A stretch of DNA of 64,000 bases from Pseudobythopirellula maris (lineage in GTDB: Bacteria > Planctomycetota > Planctomycetia > Pirellulales > Lacipirellulaceae), in assembly GCF_007859945.1 (NCBI RefSeq), contig NZ_SJPQ01000001.1, positions 496,001 through 560,000 on the forward strand. The letters run 5' to 3'. Below, piece after piece: positions 26,179-34,319 of the stretch; the stretch's first letter is position 1, and each line of letters opens with the position of its first letter. A program made the translations under genes and the position numbers. The notes beneath the pieces were generated by a model. The model did no database searches. It was not told the origin of the DNA and saw only the letters and a program-made list of their open reading frames with translations.

Positions 26179-26573
26179 GCCGGGCGAGCTACGGTTTAAG
26201 CGTGAGCTCGCGAGCCAATTGTCCAGTGCTGGTGCGGCCTCGTCCGCCGGCCAAACGGCCATGTCGCCTTTCCCGCCAGGCGGCGGGCCCTACAGTGGGA
26301 CACGCCACGGGGGCCCGGGACCGGCCCAGCTAGGAAGCACGACTTTTCTCCGGCGCGGGTGTGTCGCCCTTTTGAGGCGACCGCCAGTTAGTTCGTCCGG
26401 CGACCGGCCAAACCACGCCGACCGCCGAACCGCCACAACCCGCCGAACTCCCCCAGAACTAATCTGCGACCATTTTGCAGGAAGTCTGGAGCTTTTGGTT
26501 GCCTAGGGGGTGGTCTGCGAGTTAGATCTTAAGAGATAGGTTCGTACGCCCCCGTACCAACGAGAAACGACAA
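26179..26573. other. Gene-free 395-bp region upstream of the Tyr/Cys-rich secreted protein
   Basis: No gene or RNA is recognised. The middle contains a GC-rich inverted stretch (CCCGCCAGGCGGCGGG at about 26272-26287), possibly the terminator of the preceding operon. The last 80 bases are AT-richer and contain the promoter candidate listed separately. Confidence 0.4.
26499..26527 (+). promoter_or_regulatory. Candidate promoter for the Tyr/Cys-rich secreted protein
   Basis: TTGCCT at 26499-26504 and TTAGAT at 26522-26527 are separated by 17 bases. The match is moderate, but the position, 46 bases before the ATG, and the AT-rich setting fit. Confidence 0.35.
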
Positions 26574-27524
26574 ATGCCCCGCACGACTTTCTACGCCGCC
26601 CTGCTGCTCGCCGTGATGGCCGGCCCCTTGGCCGCCGCCTCCCGCGCTCAGTGCGCCACGTGCCCCACCCCCACCGTGGCTTACTCACCGGTCGTCTACC
26701 AACAGACGGAGTACACCGGCTGGTACCCGGGCAAGTACCTGGGCGACTTCACGCGCAACCTGTTCTCGCCGTACCGGTCGACGTACACCACCTCCTACGC
26801 GCCGACCGCGTACACGGCTGGCTACGCCCCCACGTCTTACACGGCGGGCTACGCGCCATCGACATACTCGGTGGGCTACCGTGGCGCTCCGACCGCTTAC
26901 CGCGCCGCGTACCAGCCGACTTACCCGGTCAGCTACTACGCCGGCTACGCTCCGGTCGTGCAGTCGGTCTACCGGCCTGTGACACTCCAGCCGGTCTGCC
27001 AATCGGTCAGCTACGCCCCGTCGGCCTGCTCGGGTTGCTCGACCGGTTGCTCTTCGTGCGGCGTGACCACCGCGTCGTACGAGCCCTCGTACGCGACGGG
27101 TTCGAGCTGCTCGAGCTGCGCCCCGTCGGCTTCCTCGTCGTCGAGCGTTTACGACTACAACAGCAACCAGCCCAGTCTCGCCCCCGAGGCCGAGGTGCCG
27201 GTCAACCGTCAGCTCGACAAGCCTGTCTACGATGAGGACGACAGCGTGCTGAACAACGCCGACGAGACGAGCGGCGCCTACTTCGAGGCGCCCAAGCTCT
27301 TCCTGCCGAGCGACCGCACGACCAAGCGTCCCACGGCGCCGGTTTGGACCGCGGTTTACGAGGGACAAACCAAGGGCCGCCTCACGGCCCACACCGCCAC
27401 GCACACGACACGCACCGCGCATCGCCCGCTGGCCGATCAGCCTGTCGCCAGCAACCAGGCCACGAGCCGTCCGGCGAAGGGGCCGCAAGTCGGCGCCAGC
27501 GGATGGGTCGCGGTGCAAGACTGA
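26574..27524 (+). CDS. Secreted Tyr/Cys-rich repeat protein of unknown function
   Basis: The 316-residue protein has a signal peptide (FYAALLLAVMAGPLAAASRAQ). Residues about 60-130 are a repeat of the form (S/T)YxAGYAPxxY: SYAPTAYTAGYAPTSYTAGY and similar. Residues about 150-190 are Ser/Cys-rich with paired Cys (SGCSTGCSSCG, SSCSSCAPSASS). The C-terminal third is polar. No enzyme domain is seen. The composition suits an exported structural or adhesive protein with disulfide or dityrosine cross-links. Proteins with such Tyr-Ala-Pro repeats appear in other planctomycetes as I recall them. It has its own promoter candidate and is transcribed towards rnc. Confidence 0.7.
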   Translation: MPRTTFYAALLLAVMAGPLAAASRAQCATCPTPTVAYSPVVYQQTEYTGWYPGKYLGDFTRNLFSPYRSTYTTSYAPTAYTAGYAPTSYTAGYAPSTYSVGYRGAPTAYRAAYQPTYPVSYYAGYAPVVQSVYRPVTLQPVCQSVSYAPSACSGCSTGCSSCGVTTASYEPSYATGSSCSSCAPSASSSSSVYDYNSNQPSLAPEAEVPVNRQLDKPVYDEDDSVLNNADETSGAYFEAPKLFLPSDRTTKRPTAPVWTAVYEGQTKGRLTAHTATHTTRTAHRPLADQPVASNQATSRPAKGPQVGASGWVAVQD

Positions 27525-27605
27525 CACGCCCCCCGGGCTGATCGCTCAGCCAAGGGACTCCAACGAGTCATCGAGATCACCGCACGCCCGGGCGCCGCTC
27601 TTGCG

Positions 27606-28403
27606 TCACTCGGGCGTGTCGTTTTGAGCGGCCTCGGCCGCACGGCTCTCGCAGGCGGCGTCTTCCGCCGCCATCGTTTCCGACCAGTCGTTGGTCGCCT
27701 TCGAAGGCTCGGCGAGCTCGCAGATGGCGTTCTCGGCGGCGCGTTGCTCGCTTTCCTTCTTGCTGCGTCCCCAGGCCGCCTCGAAGCGGCGCCCGCCCAA
27801 CTGGGCGGCGACCTTGAAGCACTTGGCGTGGTCGGGGCCCTTCTCGTCCAGCATCAAGTAGCAGGGCGTCACGCCGTGCTCGCGCTGGGCGATCTGCTGA
27901 AGCTGCGACTTGAAGTTGCAGCCGCTCTCTCCCGAGACGGCCAGTTCGATCTCCGGCGCCATGTGGCGCAGGATGAAATCGGCGGCCGGCTCGTTGCCGC
28001 CGTCGAGGTAGATCCCCGCCACCAGCGACTCGAACACGTCGGCCAACAGCGACATCGGCACGTCCGGCGTCGTGGTCATCCCCTTGCCGAGAATCAGAAA
28101 CTCTTGCAGGTCGAGGTCGCGGCTGATCTTCGCGCAAGTCTGGCGGCTGACGACCACCGACTTGATCTTGGTGAGGTCCCCCTCAAGGAACTCCGGGTAG
28201 CCGTGGTAGAGCCGCTCGCTGACCACCGAGCCGAGGATCGCGTCGCCGAGAAACTCCATCCGCTCGTTCGACTCGAGCCGGTGATCGGCCCCCGAGGCGT
28301 GGGTGAGAGCCGCTTCGAGCAAGGCGCGGTCACGAAACGCGTAGCCAATCCGCTCCTCGCAAGCGCCGAAGTCAACCGGCGAGTTGTCGTCCACACAAGG
28401 CAT
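27606..28403 (-). CDS. rnc: Ribonuclease III
   Basis: RNase III cuts double-stranded RNA in rRNA precursors and regulatory RNAs. The 265-residue protein has the nuclease domain at about 10-160, with the signature ERMEFLGDAILG at 47-58 carrying acidic metal ligands, and DVFESLVAGIYLDGG later. The double-stranded RNA-binding domain follows at about 165-235 (NFKSQLQQIAQREHG, RRFEAAWGRSKKESEQRAA). A 30-residue acidic tail beyond it is unusual. The ATG at 28403 matches the normal N-terminus; the frame continues upstream into non-family sequence containing the short tandem repeat TTGAAACCGAAGG. Confidence 0.95.
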   Translation of the reverse strand: MPCVDDNSPVDFGACEERIGYAFRDRALLEAALTHASGADHRLESNERMEFLGDAILGSVVSERLYHGYPEFLEGDLTKIKSVVVSRQTCAKISRDLDLQEFLILGKGMTTTPDVPMSLLADVFESLVAGIYLDGGNEPAADFILRHMAPEIELAVSGESGCNFKSQLQQIAQREHGVTPCYLMLDEKGPDHAKCFKVAAQLGGRRFEAAWGRSKKESEQRAAENAICELAEPSKATNDWSETMAAEDAACESRAAEAAQNDTPE

Positions 28404-28766
28404 CGTTGATGAAACCGGTTGTTGAAACCGAAGGAGGTTGAAACCGAAGGAAAAAGAGAAATGGGGCCGCGGCGGGCGATCGCCGCCTCTCGCGAAGCGG
28501 CCGTCGCACTTCCTCACAGGGGGCGACGCCGCATGAGCGGAGCGAGGCTACAGCCCCGGGTCGCGTTGCGTCAATCCACAACCCACGGCGGCGTTCGGAC
28601 TCACGCACGCGACCCACGCGAGGTAGACTGATCATAACACGCCGCCGAGGCGTTGACCGCCCCAACACCCCCGCCCACGGCTCACCGCCCAGCGCGACCG
28701 TTCCCGAAGCGATCGCCCCCGGCGCCCGCCCCGCCCCTCGCTACCCGTCAGTTTGCCTTGGCCGCC
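28404..28766. other. Divergent intergenic region between rnc and mgtE
   Basis: The 363 bases hold two nearby copies of TTGAAACCGAAGG (about 28418-28445) just upstream of rnc and a GC-rich stretch. A weak TATGAT-like box reads on the minus strand near 28630-28640. No Mg-sensing leader (M-box) could be recognised upstream of mgtE, and no gene is evident. Confidence 0.4.
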
Positions 28767-30197
28767 ATGCTGCTCAACACGCTCTACCTGCCTGAACTGC
28801 GCGAGATGATCGCCTCGGACGACCGCGAGGGGCTGCGCGATTTCTGCGGCGCCCTGCACCCCGCCCGGGTGGCCGAGTTCATGGAGGGCCTCGACGCCCA
28901 GGAGTCGTGGCGTGTGCTGCTAGCGGCCGACCCCGAGCTGCAAACCGAGCTGTTCGGCTATCTCGACCCGCAGAAACAGACCGAGGTGGTCCACAACGTG
29001 GCCGAAGCGGGCGACCAGCAGGCGATCAGCCGACTGGTGGTCGACATGCCGGCCGACGACCGCGTCGACCTGCTCTACCGCGTCGACAACAGCGTGGTCG
29101 ACGAGCTGCTGCCGCTCTTCCCGCGCGACGACCGCCACGAGACGCTCCGCCTGCTGGAGTTCCCCGAGGGGACGGCCGGCTCGAAGATGACGACCGAGGT
29201 CGCCAAGCTCAGCGAGAAACTCACCGTGCGCGAGGCGCTCGAGGAGATCGCCCACCAGTCCGAAGACCTCGAGACGATCTTCTACCTCTACGTGGTCGAC
29301 GAGGGTGGCCGGCTCCAGGGGCTCGTCTCGGCCCGCCAGCTGGTGGTCCACTTCCGCAAGCCCGACACGCCCATCGCCGAGCTCATGCAGCGCGACGTCG
29401 TCACGGTCCGCGCCAACGACGACCAAGAGGCGGTCGCCGAGAAAGTGGCCGCCTACGACTTTCTGGCGATCCCCGTCGTCGACGACGAACGCAAGCTCTT
29501 GGGCATCATCACGCACGACGACATCATCGACGTCTTGCGCGCCGAGGCGACCGAAGACGCCCATCTGGCCGTGGGCGTCGCGCCGCTCGAGGGCGGCTAC
29601 CTCGACACCCACTGGTTCACCCTCGCCTGGAAGCGCGGCATGTGGCTCGCCATCCTGTTCTTCGCCGCCTTGCTCACCGCCCTGGCGCTGCGCAACTACG
29701 AGGGCGACTTCCAGAAGGCGGCCTGGCTCGTGCTCTTCATCCCGCTGGTGATCTCCAGCGGCGGCAACTCGGGCAGCCAGTCGGCCACCCTCGTGATCCG
29801 CGGCCTCACCGACGGCGACGTCCGCCTGGGAGACTGGCGCCGCGTGCTAAAACGCGAGCTGGTGATGGGCCTCTGCCTCGGCACGACGCTCGCCACGGCC
29901 GGCTACTTCTGCGCGGTGCTGCTCACCCGATCCGCGCTACCCGAGGGGGCGGACGCCGTCGCGATCGCCGCCGAGTCGCCCCCCCCCACCATGGGCGAAG
30001 TGCTCGTCGTGCCGATCACACTGCTGCTGGTGGTGCTCTGCGGAACGCTCTCGGGCGGCGTGCTGCCGCTCGTGTTCCAGCGACTGGGCCTCGACCCGGC
30101 GCTGATGAGCAACGCCCTGGTGGCCGGCATCATCGACATCGCCGGGATCATCATCTACATGACCGTGGCGGTCTGGATGGTCAGCGGGCTGGGGTGA
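28767..30197 (+). CDS. mgtE: MgtE-type magnesium transporter
   Basis: MgtE is an inner-membrane Mg2+ channel gated by cytoplasmic Mg2+. The 476-residue protein has the three family parts: the N domain of helical repeats (about 15-120; LDPQKQTEVVHNV, ADDRVDLLYRVD), a pair of CBS domains (about 125-250; TPIAELMQRDVVTVRANDD, KLLGIITHDDIIDVL), and five membrane helices with SSGGNSGSQSATLVIRGL, the conserved pore-helix motif. The ATG at 28767 gives the usual N-terminus; a TTG further upstream would add a Pro-rich extension not seen in the family. No other gene overlaps it. Confidence 0.95.
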   Translation: MLLNTLYLPELREMIASDDREGLRDFCGALHPARVAEFMEGLDAQESWRVLLAADPELQTELFGYLDPQKQTEVVHNVAEAGDQQAISRLVVDMPADDRVDLLYRVDNSVVDELLPLFPRDDRHETLRLLEFPEGTAGSKMTTEVAKLSEKLTVREALEEIAHQSEDLETIFYLYVVDEGGRLQGLVSARQLVVHFRKPDTPIAELMQRDVVTVRANDDQEAVAEKVAAYDFLAIPVVDDERKLLGIITHDDIIDVLRAEATEDAHLAVGVAPLEGGYLDTHWFTLAWKRGMWLAILFFAALLTALALRNYEGDFQKAAWLVLFIPLVISSGGNSGSQSATLVIRGLTDGDVRLGDWRRVLKRELVMGLCLGTTLATAGYFCAVLLTRSALPEGADAVAIAAESPPPTMGEVLVVPITLLLVVLCGTLSGGVLPLVFQRLGLDPALMSNALVAGIIDIAGIIIYMTVAVWMVSGLG

Positions 30198-30219
30198 GCG
30201 GGGCTCCCCTCTCACCACG

Positions 30220-30334
30220 CGCCGGGCGCCCCGGGTCGCAGCGAAGCGGAGCTCTCGGGGAATCACCAAGGGGGCGTCTGCTCGCTTAAAGCTGGGGGCT
30301 ACGCCTGGCGGCTGCGCCCCCAGCCACCCCAACT
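30220..30334 (+). repeat. 115-bp direct repeat, copy A
   Basis: Copy A runs from CGCCGGGCGCC to CCACCCCAACT and matches copy B (32170-32284) over its full length with about a dozen changes. Its right end holds the inverted pair GCTGGGGGC / GCCCCCAGC (30291-30324). It lies 22 bases after the mgtE stop and has no reading frame of note. Confidence 0.85.
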
Positions 30335-30358
30335 ATAGGACGCCGGGGTAAATACAGA

Positions 30359-30410
30359 TGTCAGGAACCTTTTGCTGACCGACCAAGGAAGGCACATACG
30401 GTTCCTGACA
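30359..30410. repeat. REP-like palindrome with TGTCAGGAACC arms
   Basis: TGTCAGGAACC (30359-30369) and GGTTCCTGACA (30400-30410) are perfect 11-base inverted arms around a 30-base centre. I recall this core (GGTGTCAGGAACC type) as common beside REP-associated IS200-like transposases in many bacteria; no such transposase lies here. It sits 30 bases before the small AT-rich gene at 30441. Confidence 0.65.
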
Positions 30411-30440
30411 CCTTTGTCTGACACCCGAGGTAAAGTAGCG

Positions 30441-30683
30441 ATGGATATTGAAGAATTGAAAAAAGAACTAACACGCCGAAGCGTGCCTCAGCATTACTAC
30501 TGCCTAACCGGCGGTTTGCCAATCGACGCCTATTGTGTAGAGCAAAGACCAGACGGTCGGTGGCAGACTTACTACAGCGAGCGAGGCGCACGGGATCGAA
30601 TTGAGGTCTTTGACACTGAGGATGAAGCATGCCGGAACTTGCTTCAGAAAGTAGCCAGGTACGGCGAGGCGAAAGCTCAATAG
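30441..30683 (+). CDS. Small hypothetical protein, possibly of immunity-protein type
   Basis: The 80-residue protein (MDIEELKKELTRRSVPQHYY…) is acidic, soluble and has no signal peptide. The pattern GGLPIDAYCVEQ, then WQTYYSERGARDRIEVFDTE and DEACRNLLQKV resembles small proteins that I associate with immunity genes of polymorphic toxin systems; this is a memory-based guess and no toxin lies nearby. The gene is clearly AT-richer than its surroundings and uses codons such as ATA/GAA/AAA, which suggests recent acquisition. The ATG at 30441 follows a weak GAGG site; an open extension upstream runs into the REP-like palindrome. Confidence 0.65.
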   Translation: MDIEELKKELTRRSVPQHYYCLTGGLPIDAYCVEQRPDGRWQTYYSERGARDRIEVFDTEDEACRNLLQKVARYGEAKAQ

Positions 30684-30804
30684 AATACTAACTGTTAGAC
30701 CAGTATCGCTTACCATACAATCCTCCAGGAATATTTCGCCCTATTTCTGCCCCCTTCATTCTCCTTAATGCTCGTTAAACGCGAAGTTGAATCAGCTGAT
30801 CCGA

Positions 30805-30922
30805 GAGCCATCACGGGCCGTGCCCCGAGGAACCACGGCGAGTCGGGCGGCGCCAAAACGTTCGCGGCTGGGCGCGTCGCCATGACCCGCTGTTCCAGGC
30901 GCAGCGGCAGCAGCAGTTTGCT
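30805..30922 (-). repeat. Diverged coding-like repeat, copy C1
   Basis: Read on the minus strand this stretch encodes LLLPLRLEQRVMATRPAANV and then APPDSPWFLGARP. Copy C2 (31990-32120) encodes the same pattern (PLHEEQRITATRLAA, APPDSPGLVGARL). The DNA has drifted, but the reading frame and peptide pattern are kept, so both may be remnants of one former gene family. C1 ends just before the start of the 319-residue gene. Confidence 0.55.
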
Positions 30923-30940
30923 GGTTATCGAGGCGTCGTC

Positions 30941-31900
30941 ATGACAGCTACTGAGGCAATCGCCGGCCGAATCAAGCACTTACGCCGGGTGCTGAAGAAG
31001 CAGCCCGAAGCCCTCGCTTCGAGCTTCGAGAGTTCAGTCGATCGCATCCGCAAGCACGGCGAGTCCGAAAACCCTCGCTCGGCGGTCTTGCTCGGATCGA
31101 GCTGCGAGTACTTGGCGTCGGACTACGGGTTCCGCGGGATGATGACGCTGATCGACGGCGACCAGAGCGGCTGGGAATCCATTGACAAAGCCTTGCAGCT
31201 GTTCTTGTGGCGAGCCAAGTTCGATCTGGCGTCGCGCGTCAAGGCGATCGAACGCGATGATTTTTATTCATCGATCTACCTGGGGTTTGAGATGGCCGAC
31301 TGCGCTTCCGCCTTGTGCCACGCTTACTATTCCAGTCAACACGGTTGGCACCAAGAACTGTCGGAGGCGTGGCGAAGGTTCGTCGAAATCCCCGATCTGC
31401 ATGAATTGGGAAGCGATTTTTGGAGAGGCGGCGTCCACGGCGAGGCGCATTACGAGGCCTATTGTGTGCGGCTGTTCCGCGAGGGGGTTGCGAGACCGGC
31501 CTGGGAGTTGCCCGATTACATCGAGGGGCGCGATCTCGGCCCGTTCCAGAAGATTGTCGACGAATGGCGCACGCCTGACCGTCTCGGCGACGCGTTCGTC
31601 ATCGCCCTGGATTACCACTGCGCCAACTTCGAAGACGATGGTCCCGGCACGCCATGGGCGCCGTTCAAGCACCTGCCCTTCGATCTCGTGCCGGTCTGGT
31701 ACCTGGCGTCCCTCAAGCGGCGGCGGGAAGAGGGGCTGGAGACGCCCGAGGTCGATCACCCGCTGCTCCGGCTACCGACGGCTCAACCAGGCGGCTACGT
31801 CTTTGGGACGGCCAAGGACCCGCTTTTCGAGGAGCTGGAAGGCTACTACAAGAAGTACGACCTCTCGCTCGACCCGCCTAAGCGGGCCGCTGGCGATTGA
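30941..31900 (+). CDS. Soluble protein of unknown function (319 aa)
   Basis: The protein is cytoplasmic-looking, mostly helical, with many Trp and acidic residues: LQLFLWRAKFDLASRVKAIE, IYLGFEMADCASALCHAYYS, GWHQELSEAWRRFVEIPDL and LGDAFVIALDYHCANFEDDG. I do not recognise a named family. Its size and helical, acidic make-up resemble immunity proteins such as the Imm49 or PoNi groups, and it sits beside another immunity-like small gene, but no toxin gene is within the window, so this stays a guess. The ATG follows directly on repeat C1. Flanking repeats suggest that this segment has been moved or rearranged. Confidence 0.7.
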   Translation: MTATEAIAGRIKHLRRVLKKQPEALASSFESSVDRIRKHGESENPRSAVLLGSSCEYLASDYGFRGMMTLIDGDQSGWESIDKALQLFLWRAKFDLASRVKAIERDDFYSSIYLGFEMADCASALCHAYYSSQHGWHQELSEAWRRFVEIPDLHELGSDFWRGGVHGEAHYEAYCVRLFREGVARPAWELPDYIEGRDLGPFQKIVDEWRTPDRLGDAFVIALDYHCANFEDDGPGTPWAPFKHLPFDLVPVWYLASLKRRREEGLETPEVDHPLLRLPTAQPGGYVFGTAKDPLFEELEGYYKKYDLSLDPPKRAAGD

Positions 31901-31989
31901 GCAATTCTTTTTAAGCTTCAGAAAGCTCGGCCGGTACCGTGTGGTTCTTGCAGAAAGGCCGAGCCGATGTGGTCAGTTTTTTAGGTGAC

Positions 31990-32120
31990 GAGCATCGCCG
32001 CCAGCCGCGCCCCGACGAGCCCCGGCGAGTCGGGGGGCGCCCAGTTCCCGGCGCCGGTCGCTGCGAGACGCGTCGCCGTGATCCGCTGCTCCTCGTGCAG
32101 CGGCAGCAGGAATTGCTGCA
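31990..32120 (-). repeat. Diverged coding-like repeat, copy C2
   Basis: On the minus strand it encodes FLLPLHEEQRITATRLAA and then WAPPDSPGLVGARLAAML, the same pattern as C1 at 30805-30922. It lies 50 bases before copy B of the 115-bp repeat. No start codon with a ribosome-binding site or full domain is present, so it is listed as a repeat or gene remnant, not as a gene. Confidence 0.55.
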
Positions 32121-32169
32121 GGCCCCTCAGGAGCAGCATCTCGGTGGTCGTCGACCCGCCGTTGCTAAT

Positions 32170-32284
32170 CGCCGGGCGCCCGGGGTCGCAGCGAAGCGGA
32201 GCCCCCGGAGAATCACCAAGGGGTCGTCTGCTCGCTAAAAGCTGGGGGCTACGTCTAGCGGCTGCGAACCCAGCCACCCTAACT
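32170..32284 (+). repeat. 115-bp direct repeat, copy B
   Basis: Copy B matches copy A (30220-30334) in the same orientation, without gaps, including the blocks GGTCGCAGCGAAGCGGAGC, GAATCACCAAGG, GTCTGCTCGCT and AAGCTGGGGGCTACG. The terminal hairpin is weaker than in A because GCGCCCCCAGCC has become GCGAACCCAGCC. It is followed by a run of T. Confidence 0.85.
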
Positions 32285-32752
32285 TTTTTACCAGCCGCGT
32301 GGGACCTTCTTCGCGCTGCGGCGCTATCCTGCGATCGTCGGCGTTGTTCCTTAGTGGTTACCCTTACACGCGAATCGACTCAAACCTTGGCCCAAAAAAA
32401 GTTTGGCGCGACTTATCCGCCTTCGGCGGACTCCGCTGGGCTCCGCTAAACGATCTAATGGCAACGACTTAGGACAAAATCGCGAGTGGCCAAGAATCGC
32501 TGCTGCGCGCTTGGCTCAAAAGCGATTGTCGAAATTAGGTAAAAGAGGCGTTACAAAGACAATTGGGCGCCGCAGGGGGTCCAACTTTTGCAACCAACCG
32601 GGCGTTTCGACTGCGCCCGCCGTGCTGATCGCAGAGCGATCGACGCAAGTCGTGAAGTGTCACGCGGCCAACTTTTTGGCGAAGGCTCGGGCGGCGCCTT
32701 TCTGGAATACTTTTGGCCGCGCGGGGGCAACTGGCCAGAATGCCCTCATGGA
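32285..32752. other. Gene-free region between the repeat island and galK
   Basis: These 468 bases contain T- and A-rich tracts (TTTTTTA at 32284, CCCAAAAAAAGTTTGG around 32393) and a small hairpin, TCCGCCTTCGGCGGA, near 32419-32433. A plus-strand frame from 32403 to 32756 is open but basic and compositionally random, with no match I recognise, and is not called. It may be remnant DNA of the rearranged island. Confidence 0.45.
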
Positions 32753-33943
32753 CTAACCGCTGACGACCGCCGCTCCGGCACAGGGAGGGGTGACGAAGGC
32801 CGCGGCGTCGATGCCGGTGCGTTTCTGGTAGGCCTGGGTGGCGCTGGCGATGATCGAGTCAGCCTTAGCGCGATCGATGAGGCTCACCACGCAGCCGCCG
32901 AAGCCGCCGCCCGTGATGCGGGCGCCATGCACGCCGCCATCGGCCCCGATCGCCAGCAGGCATTCGACCAGCGTGTCGACCTCGGGGCAGCTCACCTCGT
33001 AATCGTCGCGGAGCGACTCATGGCTGGCGACCATCAACTCGCCCGCCTCGCGCCAGCGGCCCGACTCGATGGCGTCGCAGAAGTCGAGCACCCGCTGGTT
33101 CTCGGTCACGACATGCCGCGCGCGGCGTCGGGCCAGGTCGTCGAGCTTGTCGGACGACTCGATCATATCGGCCGTGGCGTCGCGCAGGGCGTCGACGCCG
33201 AGCGCCGTGGCCGCCGCCTCGCAGGCCGAGCGGCGTTTGGGGTACTCGCTGTCGCCCAGGTTGTGGCTCACGCCGCTGTTGACGATGAGCACGGCCACGT
33301 TTGGGTCGGCCATCGCCACGTCGGTCGTCTCGAACGAGCGGCAGTCGAGCCGCAGGAGCGAGCCCTCCTTGCAGCCGGCCGAGGCGAACTGGTCCATCAC
33401 GCCGCACGGCACACCGGCGAACTCGTTCTCGGCCTGCTGGCAGAGCCGGGCTTTGTCGGCGACGCCCAACTCGGCGCCGGCCGCCGCCTCGGCGAGCGTG
33501 GCGGTGGCCACCTCCAAGGCTGCGCTGCTGGAGAGCCCGCTGCCGAGCGGCACGGTCGAGAGCAGCACCGCGTCGGTCGCCCCCATCGCCACGCCGCGCT
33601 GCCGCAGCAGCTCGAGCACGCCGTATGGGTAGTGCGCCCAGCGGGCCAACCCGCTGGGCAGAGGGCCCTGCGGGTCGATCGTGGCGGTCTCGCCGGTCAT
33701 CTCACTCCAGAGCCGCATGCCGGGGCCGCAGCCTGCGTCACCGCCGGCCTCACGCGGCGCCGCGGCGATCACCACGTGGCGGTCGATCGCCATCGGCAGC
33801 ACGAAGCCGTCGTTGTAGTCGGTGTGCTCGCCGATCAGGTTCACGCGTCCGGGAGCGGCGGCGACCCAGCGGGCCTGTGATCCAAAACGCTCGGCGAACA
33901 GCGAGCGGGCGCGGTCGACAAGTTCGCTCAGCGCGGGGGTCAT
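32753..33943 (-). CDS. galK: Galactokinase
   Basis: The enzyme phosphorylates galactose with ATP at O-1, the entry step of the Leloir pathway. The 396-residue GHMP kinase has the galactokinase signature GRVNLIGEHTDYNDG at 32-46, the ATP loop PLGSGLSSSAALEVA, the segment GVPCGVMDQFASAGCKEG with the catalytic Asp, and the C-terminal GARITGGGFGGCVV. The ATG at 33943 gives the usual N-terminus; an open extension upstream is Arg/Pro-rich and not family-like. No galT, galE or galM is adjacent, so the rest of the pathway is elsewhere. Confidence 0.95.
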   Translation of the reverse strand: MTPALSELVDRARSLFAERFGSQARWVAAAPGRVNLIGEHTDYNDGFVLPMAIDRHVVIAAAPREAGGDAGCGPGMRLWSEMTGETATIDPQGPLPSGLARWAHYPYGVLELLRQRGVAMGATDAVLLSTVPLGSGLSSSAALEVATATLAEAAAGAELGVADKARLCQQAENEFAGVPCGVMDQFASAGCKEGSLLRLDCRSFETTDVAMADPNVAVLIVNSGVSHNLGDSEYPKRRSACEAAATALGVDALRDATADMIESSDKLDDLARRRARHVVTENQRVLDFCDAIESGRWREAGELMVASHESLRDDYEVSCPEVDTLVECLLAIGADGGVHGARITGGGFGGCVVSLIDRAKADSIIASATQAYQKRTGIDAAAFVTPPCAGAAVVSG

Positions 33944-34204
33944 GCGAGAGAGGGGGCTGCGGAGCGTGGGGGGCCGATTGGCCGCGGCTCCCCGCCACCT
34001 GAGCGGCTGGCCTAAGCCCGCCAAATTAGGGGGGCGTGCAACAAAACGGCGCCGACGGACGAAGAGGGAACAGAAGACAACGGGTCTCGGCGGCCGCGGT
34101 CGTGGCACGACCGACGGCAAGCCCCGGATCTCGCTCAACGCGAACGCCAAGGGCTCCGCCCGAAACCTTCCGAATCGGCTGAAATCAACGCAAAAGCTAC
34201 TGAG

Positions 34205-34277
34205 TGGACAGGGGGGGGGTCGAACCCCCGACACCAGGATTTTCAGTCCTGTGCTCTACCAACTGAGCTACCTGTCC
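34205..34277 (-). tRNA. tRNA-Phe (GAA)
   Basis: On the minus strand the sequence folds as a full cloverleaf of 73 nt. The acceptor stem is GGACAGG with CCTGTCC, the D arm is AGCTCAGTTGGTAGAGC, the anticodon stem-loop is AGGACTGAAAATCCT with anticodon GAA, and the T arm is GGGGGTTCGAACCCCC. The discriminator base is A. CCA is not encoded and must be added after transcription. Confidence 0.96.
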
Positions 34278-34291
34278 GACGCGAATTTGCC

Positions 34292-34319
34292 ATCCTAGCT
34301 TGAAACGCCCAGATGTAAA
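34292..34319 (-). promoter_or_regulatory. Probable promoter of tRNA-Phe
   Basis: On the minus strand TTTACA (34319-34314) and TAGGAT (34297-34292) are separated by 16 bases. The -10 box ends 14 bases before the tRNA 5' end, which is right for a short leader. Confidence 0.5.

Noticed and set aside
28600-28766. Mg-responsive riboswitch before mgtE
   Set aside because: No M-box or ykkC-like conserved elements could be seen; the GC-rich sequence gave no recognisable fold.
30710-30979. Minus-strand frame containing repeat C1 as a real gene
   Set aside because: The matching peptide covers only part of it and the rest is unlike copy C2; without a full domain it is kept as a repeat or remnant.
32403-32756. 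117-codon plus-strand frame before galK
   Set aside because: Basic and compositionally random, no ribosome-binding site or recognisable domain.
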